64,000 nucleotides of DNA from assembly GCA_016717005.1 (NCBI GenBank), contig JADJUF010000020.1, positions 83,758 to 147,757 of the forward strand, written 5' to 3'. The position numbers and the translations under genes were made by a program. The stretch is from Myxococcales bacterium (GTDB taxonomy: Bacteria > Myxococcota_A > Polyangia > Haliangiales > Haliangiaceae). Every line of letters begins with the position of its first letter. The first letter of the stretch is position 1. Under the pieces are notes generated by a model. It ran no database searches. It saw only the letters and a list, made by a program, of their open reading frames with translations, and had not been told where the DNA came from. Positions 47,385 through 56,464 of this stretch are shown in pieces.

Positions 47385-48737
47385 ATGCGCGCCGCGGTCG
47401 TCGTCGTCGTGACCCTGTCCCTCGTCGCCACCGCCGGCTGCCGCCGATCGGCCGACCGACGCGCGAGTTCGCGCGCGATCGCCGCGCGCGACGCCAGCGC
47501 CGCGACGCCAGCCGCGCCGATCGCGCCGACGGGAATCCGGACCGTGGGTGCGCGGCCCGCGGCCGGCTCGGTCCGGGCCGCGCAGGTCACCGATGCCTAC
47601 GCGATCGTGCTGCCACCGCGGGCCGACCTCGCCGCGGTCGAGCGGGCGATGCGCGCGGTCGCGACGGCGCGGGGCCTCGACGCAGAGTTCCGGCCGATGA
47701 CGGTCGCCGAGATCGGCGTCACGGCCCAGTCGATGCGGTACTTCGCCCGCGGCTTCGACGACGCCGAGACCGCGGCGCTGCTCGCGGCCCCGCGCGCGCT
47801 CGGGGTCATGGTCGGCGGCGACGCGACCCGCGTCGGCGACCTGGTCGCGGGCACCGCCGCGGTCGCCCGGGCCGGCGGCGCCGCCGCCCGCGGCTGGATC
47901 GTCGATCCGAACACCCGCGAGACGTTCACGCGCGCGGCGTTCGATGAGCGCCGCCCCGAGCCGCTGCCGCAGGCCAGCACCAACATGGTCGTGGTCGACC
48001 ACGTCGCTGACGACGCCGGCGGGCTGTTCCTGGAGAGCGCGGGCCTGGCGCGCTTCGGCCTGCCCGAGCTGTACCTGGGTGGCGTGCCCCCGTGGTTCCC
48101 CGAGGCCGCCAACGAGATGTTCAACGCCGCCGCGCAGGAGCTCATCGAGCGCGGCGCGCTCCCTCGCGACACCCTGACGACGCCGCCCTGGCCCGAAAAC
48201 GCCCGGGCGCTCCGCGATCATGGCGGGACCGGCCGGGTCACCTTCGACGTGACCTGGTCCCTGGGCGACGAGGCCGACGATCCGGACGCCGAGCCGATGC
48301 TCGAGCTGACGCTCCCGGGCGGCCCGTTCGCCGAGCGGATCAGCGCGGCCCGCCGGGCGTTCTTCGGACTCGAGGCCGACAAGCTCTTGAGCGGCGACCC
48401 CGCCAAGCTCGAGGCCGCGCGGGCGCGCGCGCTGGTCGCGCTGGCGGCGCTGGCGCCGCGCTTCGCCCGGGGCGTCCCCGACCTCGAGGCGCTGCACGTG
48501 AAGGCGCCGTTCACGACCGACCACGGCGGGATCGAGTGGATGTGGGTCGAGGTCCGGACCTGGCAGGGCCAGCGTATCACCGGCATCCTGTCCAACCAGC
48601 CCGACGACATCGCCGCGCTCAAGGAAGGCGCCGAGGTCGAGGTCCGCCAGGACGAGCTGTTCGACTACGTGCACCAGCGCGCCGACGGCACCACGGCCGG
48701 CGGCGAGACCAACCGGATCCTCGCGGGCGAAGACTGA
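47385..48737 (+). CDS. Lipoprotein with C-terminal DUF2314 (YegJ-like) domain
   Basis: Encodes 450 residues. Signal peptide II ends in LVATAGC. Residues about 60-380 are an uncharacterised region (DAYAIVLPPRADLAAVERAM, YLGGVPPWFPEAANEMFNAA). The last 70 residues match DUF2314: EWMWVEVRTWQGQRITGILS, PDDIAALKEGAEVEV, ELFDYVHQ. The function is unknown. It has one of the best promoters in the window (TTGACA with 18-bp spacing to GATCGT, five bases before ATG), so it is probably well expressed and leaderless. Confidence 0.75.
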   Translation: MRAAVVVVVTLSLVATAGCRRSADRRASSRAIAARDASAATPAAPIAPTGIRTVGARPAAGSVRAAQVTDAYAIVLPPRADLAAVERAMRAVATARGLDAEFRPMTVAEIGVTAQSMRYFARGFDDAETAALLAAPRALGVMVGGDATRVGDLVAGTAAVARAGGAAARGWIVDPNTRETFTRAAFDERRPEPLPQASTNMVVVDHVADDAGGLFLESAGLARFGLPELYLGGVPPWFPEAANEMFNAAAQELIERGALPRDTLTTPPWPENARALRDHGGTGRVTFDVTWSLGDEADDPDAEPMLELTLPGGPFAERISAARRAFFGLEADKLLSGDPAKLEAARARALVALAALAPRFARGVPDLEALHVKAPFTTDHGGIEWMWVEVRTWQGQRITGILSNQPDDIAALKEGAEVEVRQDELFDYVHQRADGTTAGGETNRILAGED

Positions 48738-49032
48738 GCCTCGACGACGGCGCGACCAGGCCCCACGACGCGGACGATCTCGGGCGGGCGGATCTTCGAG
48801 ATGATCGACATGACGCGCCGCCTTCTAGCGCGAACGCCGATCGCCCGGAAGATCACGCGCCCTGAACTAATCGTGATGGCTACCGCGGTCGCCACGCGAG
48901 GCGCGCGCGCCTCAGCGCGTCGTCGCGCCAGCGCAAGTCAGCGCGAGGCCACGGTCACCGAGATCGCGGGTGCGCGCGCGCGCGTCGAGCGTGCTTCAGG
49001 CGCGACGACACGCCGCGGGTCCCGAGGCCCGC
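48738..49032. other. Intergenic region, nothing recognised
   Basis: About 295 bp between convergent genes. Short frames exist but lack start sites and coding bias. It has somewhat more A/T than its surroundings around 48860-48880. No clear terminator, repeat or RNA gene was seen. Confidence 0.6.
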
Positions 49033-50814
49033 TCAGGTTTTCGGCGGCGGCGGCTCGGCCGGGGGCGCGTTCCCGCCGAGCTGCTTGCGCGCGATCGCGG
49101 CCGCGCGCTCGAGCCGCAGCAGGCGCGCGCTGGGATCGAGCGCGCGCGCGAAGAACACCACGACCTCGATCGCGAGCGACAGCAGGATCGCGAACGCGTA
49201 CAGCGCGACCGCGACCTGCAGCGACGGGATGATCACCAGCATGCGCGGCCCCGGCACCTCGGTGTACGGCGGCGGGAACAGCGCCCACATCAGCAACGCC
49301 GGCACCATCGTCAGGAACAGGCCGACCGCGGCGTTGCCGTTGGCGATCGCCAGGCGATGCGCCAGGGTCTTGTGCTTGCGCAGCACCAGCCAGCCGACGG
49401 CGACGTGGGCGACCGCGCCGACCACGCCGTACTTCGCGAGCTCGAACGCCAGGCTGCCCTTGGCCGGCAGGAACGACGGCGAGAACCGCTGCCCCAGCAC
49501 CGCGACCATCACGTAGTAGACGACGAAGAACCCGGGCGCGCCCAGGATCAGCGTGCGCCGATCGAACGACACGCCGCCGCGGCGCCGCAGCCACAGCGCG
49601 CCGCCGATCAGCACCACCGCCAGCGCGACCACGCCCACCAGGCGCAGCCCGCGCCGCGCCAGCACCCGCGCCAGCGTGGTCTTGCGCGACTCGCTGACCA
49701 CGCGCTCGGTCACGGCCAGGCGCTCGCCGTCGGCGCGCGCGCGGGCGGCGACGTCCGACGGCGTCAGCGTCAGCAGCTCGGTCAGCGTGCGGCCCAGGCC
49801 GTGGCCGGGCGCCGGGAACCCGAGCAGCGCCGCCACCGTCGGCGCGACGTCGATCAACCGGGCGTCGTCGGGCCGGGCGCCGGCGCGGATGCCGGCGCCG
49901 GCCGCGACCAGCGGCACGGTCATGACCTCGGGCTCGATCCCGCCGTGCCCGCCCGAGTCGGTGTGGCCGTGATCGGCCACGACGATCACCGCGTCGGTCG
50001 CCAGATCGGTCGCGGCCACGATCCGGCCGACCATCAGATCCGCGGTCGCGACCGCGGCCCGGTACTCGTCGCTGTCGGCGCCCTCGGCGTGGCCGGCGTC
50101 GTCGACCACGCCGATCAGCACCACCTGCAGCTCGGCATGATCGGCCAGCTGGGCCCGGGCCGCCTCGACCACGCCGCCCGGCCACGGCGCGTAGCGGCTG
50201 TCATCGAACGGCGACCGCACCTCCATCCCGGCCGCGGCTCGGGCCTCGGCCGAGTCGGGATCGTCCATCGCGTCGATGTCGATCGCGTCGAGCTCGGCCT
50301 GCCGCGCGGGGTCGAGCGGGCGCAGGAACAGCGCCGGCAGCGGGCTGTTGTCGCTGGCCGACGCCGAGCGCACGTGCGCGGCCTGGGCCCGGTCCATGAG
50401 CGTGTCGAGCGCGACCGCGGTGTAGTGGCGGTTGGTGCGCACGCCCGAGGCCTGGGGCGGGACGCCGGTCAAGATCGACACGTAGTTCGGCCGCGACCAG
50501 CTCGGGTAGTGCGAGCGGGCCTGGCCGTCGACGCCGAGCGCGCGCAGCCGGGCCAGCGACGTCATCCGTTGTGACGCGTCCCAGCGGAGCCCATCGACGA
50601 TGATCAGCACCACCCGCCGCGCCAGCCGCGGTGTCCCGGGATCGACGACCACCGGCGCCGTCCGCGCCAGCGCTGCGCGGCTGCTCGAGGTCGTACATGA
50701 AGTCGGCGCCGAGGAACGCCGCGCGCAGCGCGCCGATCGCGCCGACCACGACCAGGACGATCGCGGCGATGACCGCCCACGCGGTCCGGGCCGGGGCAGC
50801 GCGCGCAGGCTCAC
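49033..50814 (-). CDS. Membrane phosphodiesterase/alkaline-phosphatase-superfamily protein
   Basis: About 590 residues from GTG 50814. Core of the type I phosphodiesterase/sulfatase fold: RRVVLIIVDGLRWDA (metal Asp), SRPNYVSILTGVPP (the position of the nucleophile Thr/Ser), VLIGVVDDAGH, and VIVVADHGHTDSGGHGGIEP. The C-terminal half has about five membrane helices. The N-terminus is broken by two small frame changes, near 50770 and 50690: a membrane helix AVIAAIVLVVVGAIGALRAAF followed by FLGADFMYDLEQ lies in another frame. The intact protein would be anchored at both ends, with the catalytic domain outside the membrane. Confidence 0.75.
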   Translation of the reverse strand: MSLRALPRPGPRGRSSPRSSWSWSARSARCARRSSAPTSCTTSSSRAALARTAPVVVDPGTPRLARRVVLIIVDGLRWDASQRMTSLARLRALGVDGQARSHYPSWSRPNYVSILTGVPPQASGVRTNRHYTAVALDTLMDRAQAAHVRSASASDNSPLPALFLRPLDPARQAELDAIDIDAMDDPDSAEARAAAGMEVRSPFDDSRYAPWPGGVVEAARAQLADHAELQVVLIGVVDDAGHAEGADSDEYRAAVATADLMVGRIVAATDLATDAVIVVADHGHTDSGGHGGIEPEVMTVPLVAAGAGIRAGARPDDARLIDVAPTVAALLGFPAPGHGLGRTLTELLTLTPSDVAARARADGERLAVTERVVSESRKTTLARVLARRGLRLVGVVALAVVLIGGALWLRRRGGVSFDRRTLILGAPGFFVVYYVMVAVLGQRFSPSFLPAKGSLAFELAKYGVVGAVAHVAVGWLVLRKHKTLAHRLAIANGNAAVGLFLTMVPALLMWALFPPPYTEVPGPRMLVIIPSLQVAVALYAFAILLSLAIEVVVFFARALDPSARLLRLERAAAIARKQLGGNAPPAEPPPPKT

Positions 50815-50823
50815 GCCTCGACC

Positions 50824-52207
50824 TTACGACGCCGCGAGCGTCGCGACCAGCTCGTCGACGATGCCCTGCGGCGCCCGCACGGTCAGGCGCGTGCCCTCGT
50901 CCTCGTGGTGCTCGGTCACGACCAGGCAGCGCCCGTGGATGTCGTGGACCACCTTGCGGCGCGCCCAGGGCACGAACAGCTCGGCCTCGACCGCGGCCCC
51001 GGCGAAGTACTCGACCACCCGCACCCGCAGCGCCGCGACGTCGGCCGGCGCCTTGGCCGACATCAGCACCGCGTCGGGGAACGCCAGCGCGAGCAGGGCG
51101 CGGTCCTCGACGCTGACCTTGTCGATCTTGTTGAGCACGACCAGCTCGGGGGCGTCGACGCCGATCTCGCCGAGTACGCCGCGCGTGACCGCCATGTGGT
51201 CGCGGAACGCGGCGTCGGCGGCGTCGACCACGTGCAGCAGCAGATCGGCGTGCGACGCCTCCTCGAGCGTCGACCGGAACGACGCCACCAGATCGTGCGG
51301 CAGCTTCTTGATGAAGCCGACCGTGTCCGACAGCAGGATCGGCGGGCGGGTGCGCGCGTCGAGCACGCGCACGGTCGTGTCGAGCGTGGCGAACAGCTTG
51401 TCGGCCACGTACACCTCGCTGCCGGTGAGCGCGCGCATGAGCGAGCTCTTGCCGGCGTTGGTGTAGCCGACCACCGCGACCGTGCGGGCGTCGTCGCGCC
51501 GGGCCCGCCGGGTCCGGGCGCCGCCCTCGATCGCGGCCAGCTCGCGCCGCAGCTCGGCGACGCGATCGCGGATCCGCCGACGGTCGAGCTCGAGCGAGCT
51601 CTCGCCCGCGCCCTTGCCGCCGACGCCGCCCCGCACACGGTCGCCGCCGCCGCCCGACTCGCGCAGCCGCGGCGCCAGGTACGCCAGGCGCGCGATCTCG
51701 ACCTGGAGCCGGGCCTCGCGGGTCTTGGCGTGCCGGTGGAAGATCGAGAGGATCACCGAGGTCCGATCCATGACCTCGGCGTCAGTGGCGCGCTCGAGGT
51801 TGCGCTGCTGCGTCGGCGTGAGGTCGTGATCGACCAGCACCACGTCGCAGCGCACGCCGGCCGGCCCGCCGCTCGACGGGTCGCCGTCCTCGTCGTCACC
51901 GGCCGCGTCGTCGTCGTCCGCGCCCTCGTCGAGCCGTCCTCGTCCTCGTCCTCGTCCTCGGCGTCGCGGTCGAGCTTCTCTTGCCCGGCTTCTGGTACGC
52001 CGCGACCTCGCCGTCGCCGCCGGTCCACGCCGCGAGCTCGCGCAGCTTGCCTTCGCCCAGCACCAGCCCCGGCGCCAGCCGGCCCCGGCGCTGGGTCACC
52101 ATGCCCACGACCTCGAGGCCGAGCGTGGTCGCCAGGCGACGGAGCTCGGCGATCGATGACGCGAACGTCGCTTCGTCGGCGTCGGGCAGCTGCACCGCCG
52201 TCAGCAC
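50824..52207 (-). CDS. hflX: Ribosome-associated GTPase HflX, frame-disrupted linker
   Basis: The C-terminal part is clean: TQQRNLERATDAEVMDRTSV, helical linker GDRVRGGVGGKGAGESSLELD, and G domain GYTNAGKSSLMRALTG (G1), DTVGFIKKLP (G3), VLNKIDKV (G4). The N-terminal domain (about GTG 52207; SSIAELRRLATTLGLEVVGM, TQRRGRLAPGLVLGEGKL) lies in another frame. Two small frame changes fall in a very acidic, repetitive linker (GAC/GAG runs at 51.86-51.99 kb), where indel errors are likely. HflX splits stalled or hibernating 70S ribosomes. The function call is firm; the linker sequence is not. Confidence 0.82.
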
Positions 52208-52401
52208 GGCACGGACACGATCAGGGGGTCGGCTCGGACAAGGCGGTGCAATCTGCCCGACACACCGCCCTCCGCAAGGGTGACGACGGTCCCCCGGCCT
52301 GGGCCGGTCCCTGGGGGGGGCCGCGGGGGCCGGGCCGGGCGCACGCACCCTGGGGCCCGCCCCCCGCCACGCGTCGCGCGCGACCGCCGCGCGCCGCCGC
52401 C

Positions 52402-53020
52402 TCAGTGCAGGTCGAGCACGAGGTCGTGGAACTGCGCGGTCTGGGCCGGCATCGCACGGCGCCCGACGTGCCCTTGGTGAACGGCAACACCACCGACGCG
52501 CCAGCGGCGTCCTGATCGGTCAGCTCCATGACGACCCGGTACTTGCCGGCCGGGACCTCGCAGCGGGTGCGGTCGGTGAGGTTCCAGGTGACGTCGTGGG
52601 TGATGGCGACGTCAACGTCGCGCCGGTGATCGCGTCGGTGATGTCGCCGCCCGACGCGGCGTTGTAGCGGGTCAGGTAGCGCAGGCGCCGGTTGGCCCAG
52701 CGCTTGACGGTCTTCACGTACTGGCCGCTCGCGGTCTCGATCCAGATCGCGCCGATGTTCTTGGGCTGGTAGCGGCCGCCGAAGGGGGTGGTGCGCACGA
52801 CGATCCGCAGGGCCGACAGCGGCGAGGTGTCGCAGCCGGCCGCGGCGTCGGGACCGCCACCACCACCGCCGTCGCGCGGGACCACGGTGCCGCCGTCGTC
52901 GAACAGATCGACCGGCGCCGCCAGCGCGTCCTGGAGGTCGTCGCGCCCGACGCCCGGCTCGTAGCAGCCAGCGATTGCCAGGGCGGCCGCGATTGACAAC
53001 GCTGCGCGCAGGGGGAACAT
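52402..53020 (-). CDS. DUF2271 lipoprotein, frame-disrupted
   Basis: From ATG 53020. Signal peptide II ALSIAAALAIAGC is followed by an acidic/Gly linker and the DUF2271 core: PKNIGAIWIETASGQYVKTV, KRWANRRLRYLTRYNAASGG, then after a frame change near 52610 TWNLTDRTRCEVPAGKYRVV and after another near 52460 AQTAQFHDLVLDLH to TGA 52402. DUF2271 proteins are periplasmic and are usually encoded next to DUF4266, DUF3570, ApbE and thioredoxin genes, as in part here. Starts of this gene and the DUF3570 gene are only 6 bp apart. DNA from 52208 to 52401 is low complexity. Confidence 0.72.
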
Positions 53021-53026
53021 GCGCGC

Positions 53027-54134
53027 GTGGCTCGCCGTACCGCCGCGCTCCTGTTCGCCTTGGTGATCGTCGATGGCTGCGCCGCGGCCCGCGAGCGCGA
53101 GGTCCGCGCGGCGTCGAACGATCTACGTCCGCACCGACACCGACGACACCACCGTCGTGTCGCCGACCGTCAACGTCTCGGGTCAGGCCACCGACCAGGT
53201 CGCGCTCGCGGCGGGCTACACCGTCGACGCCTGGACCGGCGCCTCGGTCGACGTCGTCACCGCCGCCACCAAGGCGATCAGCGAGCGGCGCAACGAGGGC
53301 CAGGTCGGCCTCGCTTACGACAACGGCACCACGCGGCTGAACACTCGGTATCGCGTCTCGTACGAGCACGACTATGAGTCTCACGGCTTCGTGCTCGGCG
53401 CCAGCCGAGACTTCGCCCGTCACAACACCACGGTGTCGGCCAACCTCATGGGCAGCCGCGACCTGGCCGGGCGATCCGGCGACCCCGGATTCGCCGAGCT
53501 GATGATCAGCGGCGGTGGCCGCCTCGGCCTGAGCCAGGTCATCGACGCCAGGACCGTGATCGATGTCGCGTGGGAGACGATGGTCCTGTCGGGCTACCAG
53601 GCCAGCCCGTACCGGTGGGTCGCCGTCGGCGGGCTCGGCACCTGCGCCAGCGACGCGCCGTTCTGCGTGCCCGAGCAGGTGCCCGAGCTGCGGGTCCGCA
53701 ACGCAGCCTCGGCGCGGCTGCGCCACGCGCTCGGCGAGCGCGCGTCGATCGGCCTCGACTACCGCTACTACCTGGACTCGTGGGGGATCCGGTCGCACAC
53801 CGTCGAGCCGAGCCTGTCGTGGGTGCCGTCGGACGCGACCACGCTGACGCTGCACTACCGCTACTATGCGCAGGGCGAGGCCACGTTCTACCGGCCGCGC
53901 TACTTCGACTTCGCCGACGGTGGCGGCTACCTGACCCGCGACCGCAAGCTCTCAGCGTTCCTCGCACATGAGGTCGGCGCCGCGCTCGGGCGCACGTGGG
54001 AGTTCGACGACGGCGAGCGCCACGTCGACCTCGGCCTGCGCGCCAGCCTGTCGCGCATCGAGTACCTGGCCTACGTCGGGCTCGAGTCGGTCGACGCCCT
54101 CGAGGTGACCACCATGTTCGGACTCGACTTCTGA
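53027..54134 (+). CDS. DUF3570 outer-membrane-type protein
   Basis: From GTG 53027 with a short signal (TAALLFALVIVDGCAAA), then one frame change near 53115. The main part, about 340 residues, is a beta-barrel-like DUF3570 protein: YVRTDTDDTTVVSPTVNVSG, SYEHDYESHGFVLGASRDFA, DYRYYLDSWGIRSHTVEPSL, TLTLHYRYYAQGEATFYRPR, and the end LESVDALEVTTMFGLDF with the terminal Phe common in outer-membrane barrels. DUF3570 partners with DUF4266 and DUF2271 in a conserved but uncharacterised envelope system often linked to flavin transfer (ApbE). All three are present here within 2.3 kb but on different strands. Confidence 0.8.
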
Positions 54135-54163
54135 TGCGGCCCGTCGACGATCGCCCGACGACT

Positions 54164-54420
54164 CTGAATCTGAGCTTGTCGGTTTTCGGTCGCGCACCGG
54201 TCCACGCACCGGGAGTCTCGCGTCTCGGAGGGGAGGCTCGTCGGGCTTGCCCGACGAGGGAGGCCTGGCGACAGGCCTCCCTGAAACTCAGCGCTTGTCA
54301 CCTTTTCGGTCGCGCACCGGTCCACGCGCCGGGAGTCTCGCGTCTCGGAGGGGAGGCTCGTCGGGCTTGCCCCGACGAGGGGAGGCCTGGCGACAGGCCT
54401 CCCTGGAAATTCAGTTGCAG
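54164..54420. repeat. Tandem element of about 120 bp, each copy with two hairpins
   Basis: Two copies start at 54164 and 54281 (offset 117), with the start of a third at 54403. Each has a near-perfect hairpin (TCGTCGGGCTTGCCCGACGA at 54238-54257 in copy 1; copy 2 has one extra C) followed by a second hairpin (GGGAGGCCT/AGGCCTCCC with loop GGCGAC at 54258-54281). The flanking sequences CTGAATCTGAGC and CTGAAACTCAGC are also conserved. It lies between the convergent DUF3570 and DUF4266 genes; the DUF4266 stop is inside the third partial copy. Confidence 0.85.
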
Positions 54421-54634
54421 CCGCAGCCGCCGGGGGGGGGGGCCGGGGGGGGGGGCCTTGCCGCCGCCGCCGCTCGAGCCCTCGCGGTACGAGGCGCGCG
54501 TGCGACTCGCCGGTGCGCAGCTCGGCGTCGCTGCCGATCACCATGTCGGGCCGGGCGAGCGTCTGGCGCTCGTGCGGCTTGACCCGCAGGCACCCGGTTG
54601 TGAGCACGATCACGAGCATGGCGAGGCGCAGCAC
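54411..54634 (-). CDS. DUF4266 small lipoprotein, frame-disrupted by poly-G
   Basis: GTG 54634 begins a lipoprotein signal with lipobox VIVLTTGC, then VKPHERQTLARPDMVIGSD and a short His-containing stretch. The final CGCN motif (GGCGCN-stop), which defines DUF4266, is in another frame, because runs of G at about 54431-54456 sit between them. The natural protein would be about 75 residues. DUF4266 proteins are tiny lipoproteins paired with DUF3570. A TAGGCT box ends six bases before the GTG. Confidence 0.75.
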
Positions 54635-54640
54635 GCGCGG

Positions 54641-54646
54641 AGCCTA
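54641..54646 (-). promoter_or_regulatory. -10-like TAGGCT, leaderless spacing (DUF4266 gene)
   Basis: Minus strand TAGGCT, CCGCGC, then GTG 54634. Confidence 0.45.
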
Positions 54647-54716
54647 CACGATCGCCGCGCCCGTGCACACGAAGTCGATGCGCGCGCGCGCCGACGAGCG
54701 CATCATCCGCCCCGCG

Positions 54717-55196
54717 ATGGCGCCGCGCTCGATCTCGATCTCGACCTGGCCCGCGCTGGCGCTGTTGCTCGCGCTGGCCACCGCCGCGCTCGGGTGCAGC
54801 GTCCCCGACGATGAGGTCGTCGTGCCCGACGCCGACCCGGTGGTGTTCAAGGACGCGGTCTACCCGATCCTGCTGCGCGACTGCGCGTTCACCGCCTGCC
54901 ACGGCAACCCCGACCGGTTCCTCGCGGTGTTCGGCCCAGGTCGCGCGGCTGCGCGAGGACACCGACCTCGACGCGCCGGTCACCGCCGAGGAGCTGGCCG
55001 TCACCTACACCGGACCCGTTCGATGCTGATGAGCCCCGCGGGATCAAGCGCGCGCCGCTCTTGCAAGCCGCTGGCCGAGGCCGACGGCGGCGTCCGTCAC
55101 CGCGGCACCGACCCGTGGGGCAACGCGATCTTCCCGTCGAAGGACGACCCGCGGTTCGTCGTGCTGGCGCAGTGGGCCCTGGCGGGGCAGCCATGA
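54717..55196 (+). CDS. Cytochrome-c-like lipoprotein, frame-disrupted
   Basis: ATG 54717. Lipobox LATAALGC. The segment FKDAVYPILLRDCAFTACHG has a Cys pair and His like a c-type heme site, but with four residues between the cysteines rather than two, so covalent heme is uncertain. A piece in another frame (REDTDLDAPVTAEELAVTYT) belongs to the middle. The end (PWGNAIFPSKDDPRFVVLAQ) returns to the first frame and stops at TGA 55194-55196, overlapping the next ATG. This family of secreted CxxxxCH proteins is common in myxobacteria. The function is probably electron transfer or structural. Confidence 0.6.
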   Translation: MAPRSISISTWPALALLLALATAALGCSVPDDEVVVPDADPVVFKDAVYPILLRDCAFTACHGNPDRFLAVFGPGRAAARGHRPRRAGHRRGAGRHLHRTRSMLMSPAGSSARRSCKPLAEADGGVRHRGTDPWGNAIFPSKDDPRFVVLAQWALAGQP

Positions 55197-55872
55197 GCCG
55201 CGCCGCGCTGATCGCGCTGGTGCTGGCGGTGGCGCCGACGGCGGCGCTCGGCTTCTCCGAGCCCGAGCGCTACGCCGAGCCGGCCATCGACGGCGGCGGC
55301 GGCGGTCGCTACTTCACCGGCGCGCCGCCCGACGGGCTGTCGTGCAGCGTCTGCCACGGCGGCGGCGACACGCCCGAGGTCAAGATCGCTGGCCTGCCCG
55401 ACCGCATCGACGCCGGCAAGCGCTACGAGGCGACGCTGACCTGGCCCGACGACGGCCGCCCGTACGCGCTGACGCCGAGCGATCGACGCCGACGGCGCAC
55501 CCGGCCGTCGAGCTCCGGAACACGTCGACCAGACGCCCGGAGATGCGCTGCGACGGCAACCCGACCGGGCCGAGCGCGGCCTACCAGGTCGATCCGGCAC
55601 CCGCCGGGTCATCGGCGCGCAACTGCGGCGCCCACGCGCTGACGGTCGTGTTCACGCCCCCGTCCGACGAGGATCTGTTCTTCGCGGTCGGCGTGGTCGC
55701 GAGCGACGGCAGCGAGACCAGCACCGGCGATGGCGTGCTCGAGGTGCGCCGCACGCTGACCGCGACCCAGACCAACGTCGCGTGCTCGGTCGGCGGCGGC
55801 GATCCCGCGGCGCTGGCGCTGCTCGCGGTCGGGCTGGCGGCGGCGACCCGCCGACGCCGCCGCGCGCGCTGA
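55193..55872 (+). CDS. Secreted CxxCH protein with MYXO-CTERM-like tail, frame-disrupted
   Basis: ATG 55193. Signal peptide ALIALVLAVAPTAALG, then GLSCSVCHGGGDTPEVKIAG with a canonical CxxCH heme-binding motif, then a Reeler-like beta domain. A frame change near 55480 leads into VELRNTSTRRPEMRCDGNPT and ALTVVFTPPSDEDLFFAVGV. The C-terminus (CSVGGGDPAALALLAVGLAA followed by RRRRRAR) has the Cys, hydrophobic helix and Arg cluster of MYXO-CTERM signals. Translationally coupled to the previous gene. Confidence 0.65.
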
Positions 55873-56444
55873 TCACCCGGTCGCGGCCGCGAGCGCGTCG
55901 ACGTGCTCGGCGAACGCCCGCGGCGCCTCGGCGTGGAGCATGTGACCAGCGCCGGCGATGATCGCGAGGGAGGCCCGCGGCAGGGCCGCGGCCAGCGCCG
56001 TGAGCGTCGGCCGGAAGTACGCGGCCGAGCGATCGCCGCCGAGCAGGCGCACGGCACGTCGACCGCGCCCAGCTCGGCGTAGCGGACCCGGTAGGCGTCG
56101 AGCGCGAGCAGTCGCCGCGGATCTGCGGCCACTCGCGCCGGGTGCGCGCGGAACAGGCGCCACCGCCGCGCCGCAGCTCGAGCCCGCCACCAGCGCCGGC
56201 GGCCCCGCGGCGGCGATCAGCTCGGCCAGGTCGGCGGCGTGGTCGTCGATCGAGTGCCAGGCCACGCCCGGCCGGTTGGCCGAGCGCCCGGCGCCCCGGC
56301 GATCGTACGCGATCACGCGGTAGCGGCTGGTCAGGGACGACGCCAGCTGGATGGTCCAGGTGGCGGCGTCTTGTGGCGCTGCCGTGGACGAGACGAGCGG
56401 GGGCCCGCGGTCCCGGCCCGCACGACGTGGAGTGGAGGCGACAT
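55873..56444 (-). CDS. Alpha/beta hydrolase, frame-disrupted
   Basis: ATG 56444 opens MSPPLHVVRAGTAG. After a frame change come TAAPQDAATWTIQLASSLTS and YRVIAYDRRGAGRSANRPG, typical of alpha/beta hydrolases. The nucleophile elbow reads AGSSCGAA, where GxSxG is expected: Ser is present and the spacing is right. The C-terminal PRASLAIIAGAGHMLHAEAP contains the catalytic His. At least two further frame changes lie between 56040 and 56180. The substrate is unknown. Convergent with the Reeler-like gene, no gap. Confidence 0.65.
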
Positions 56445-56464
56445 CGGCGCTACATTGCTAGCAG

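Noticed and set aside
54164..54420. Insertion-sequence terminal repeats
   Set aside because: The copies are direct, not inverted, relative to each other and flank no transposase.
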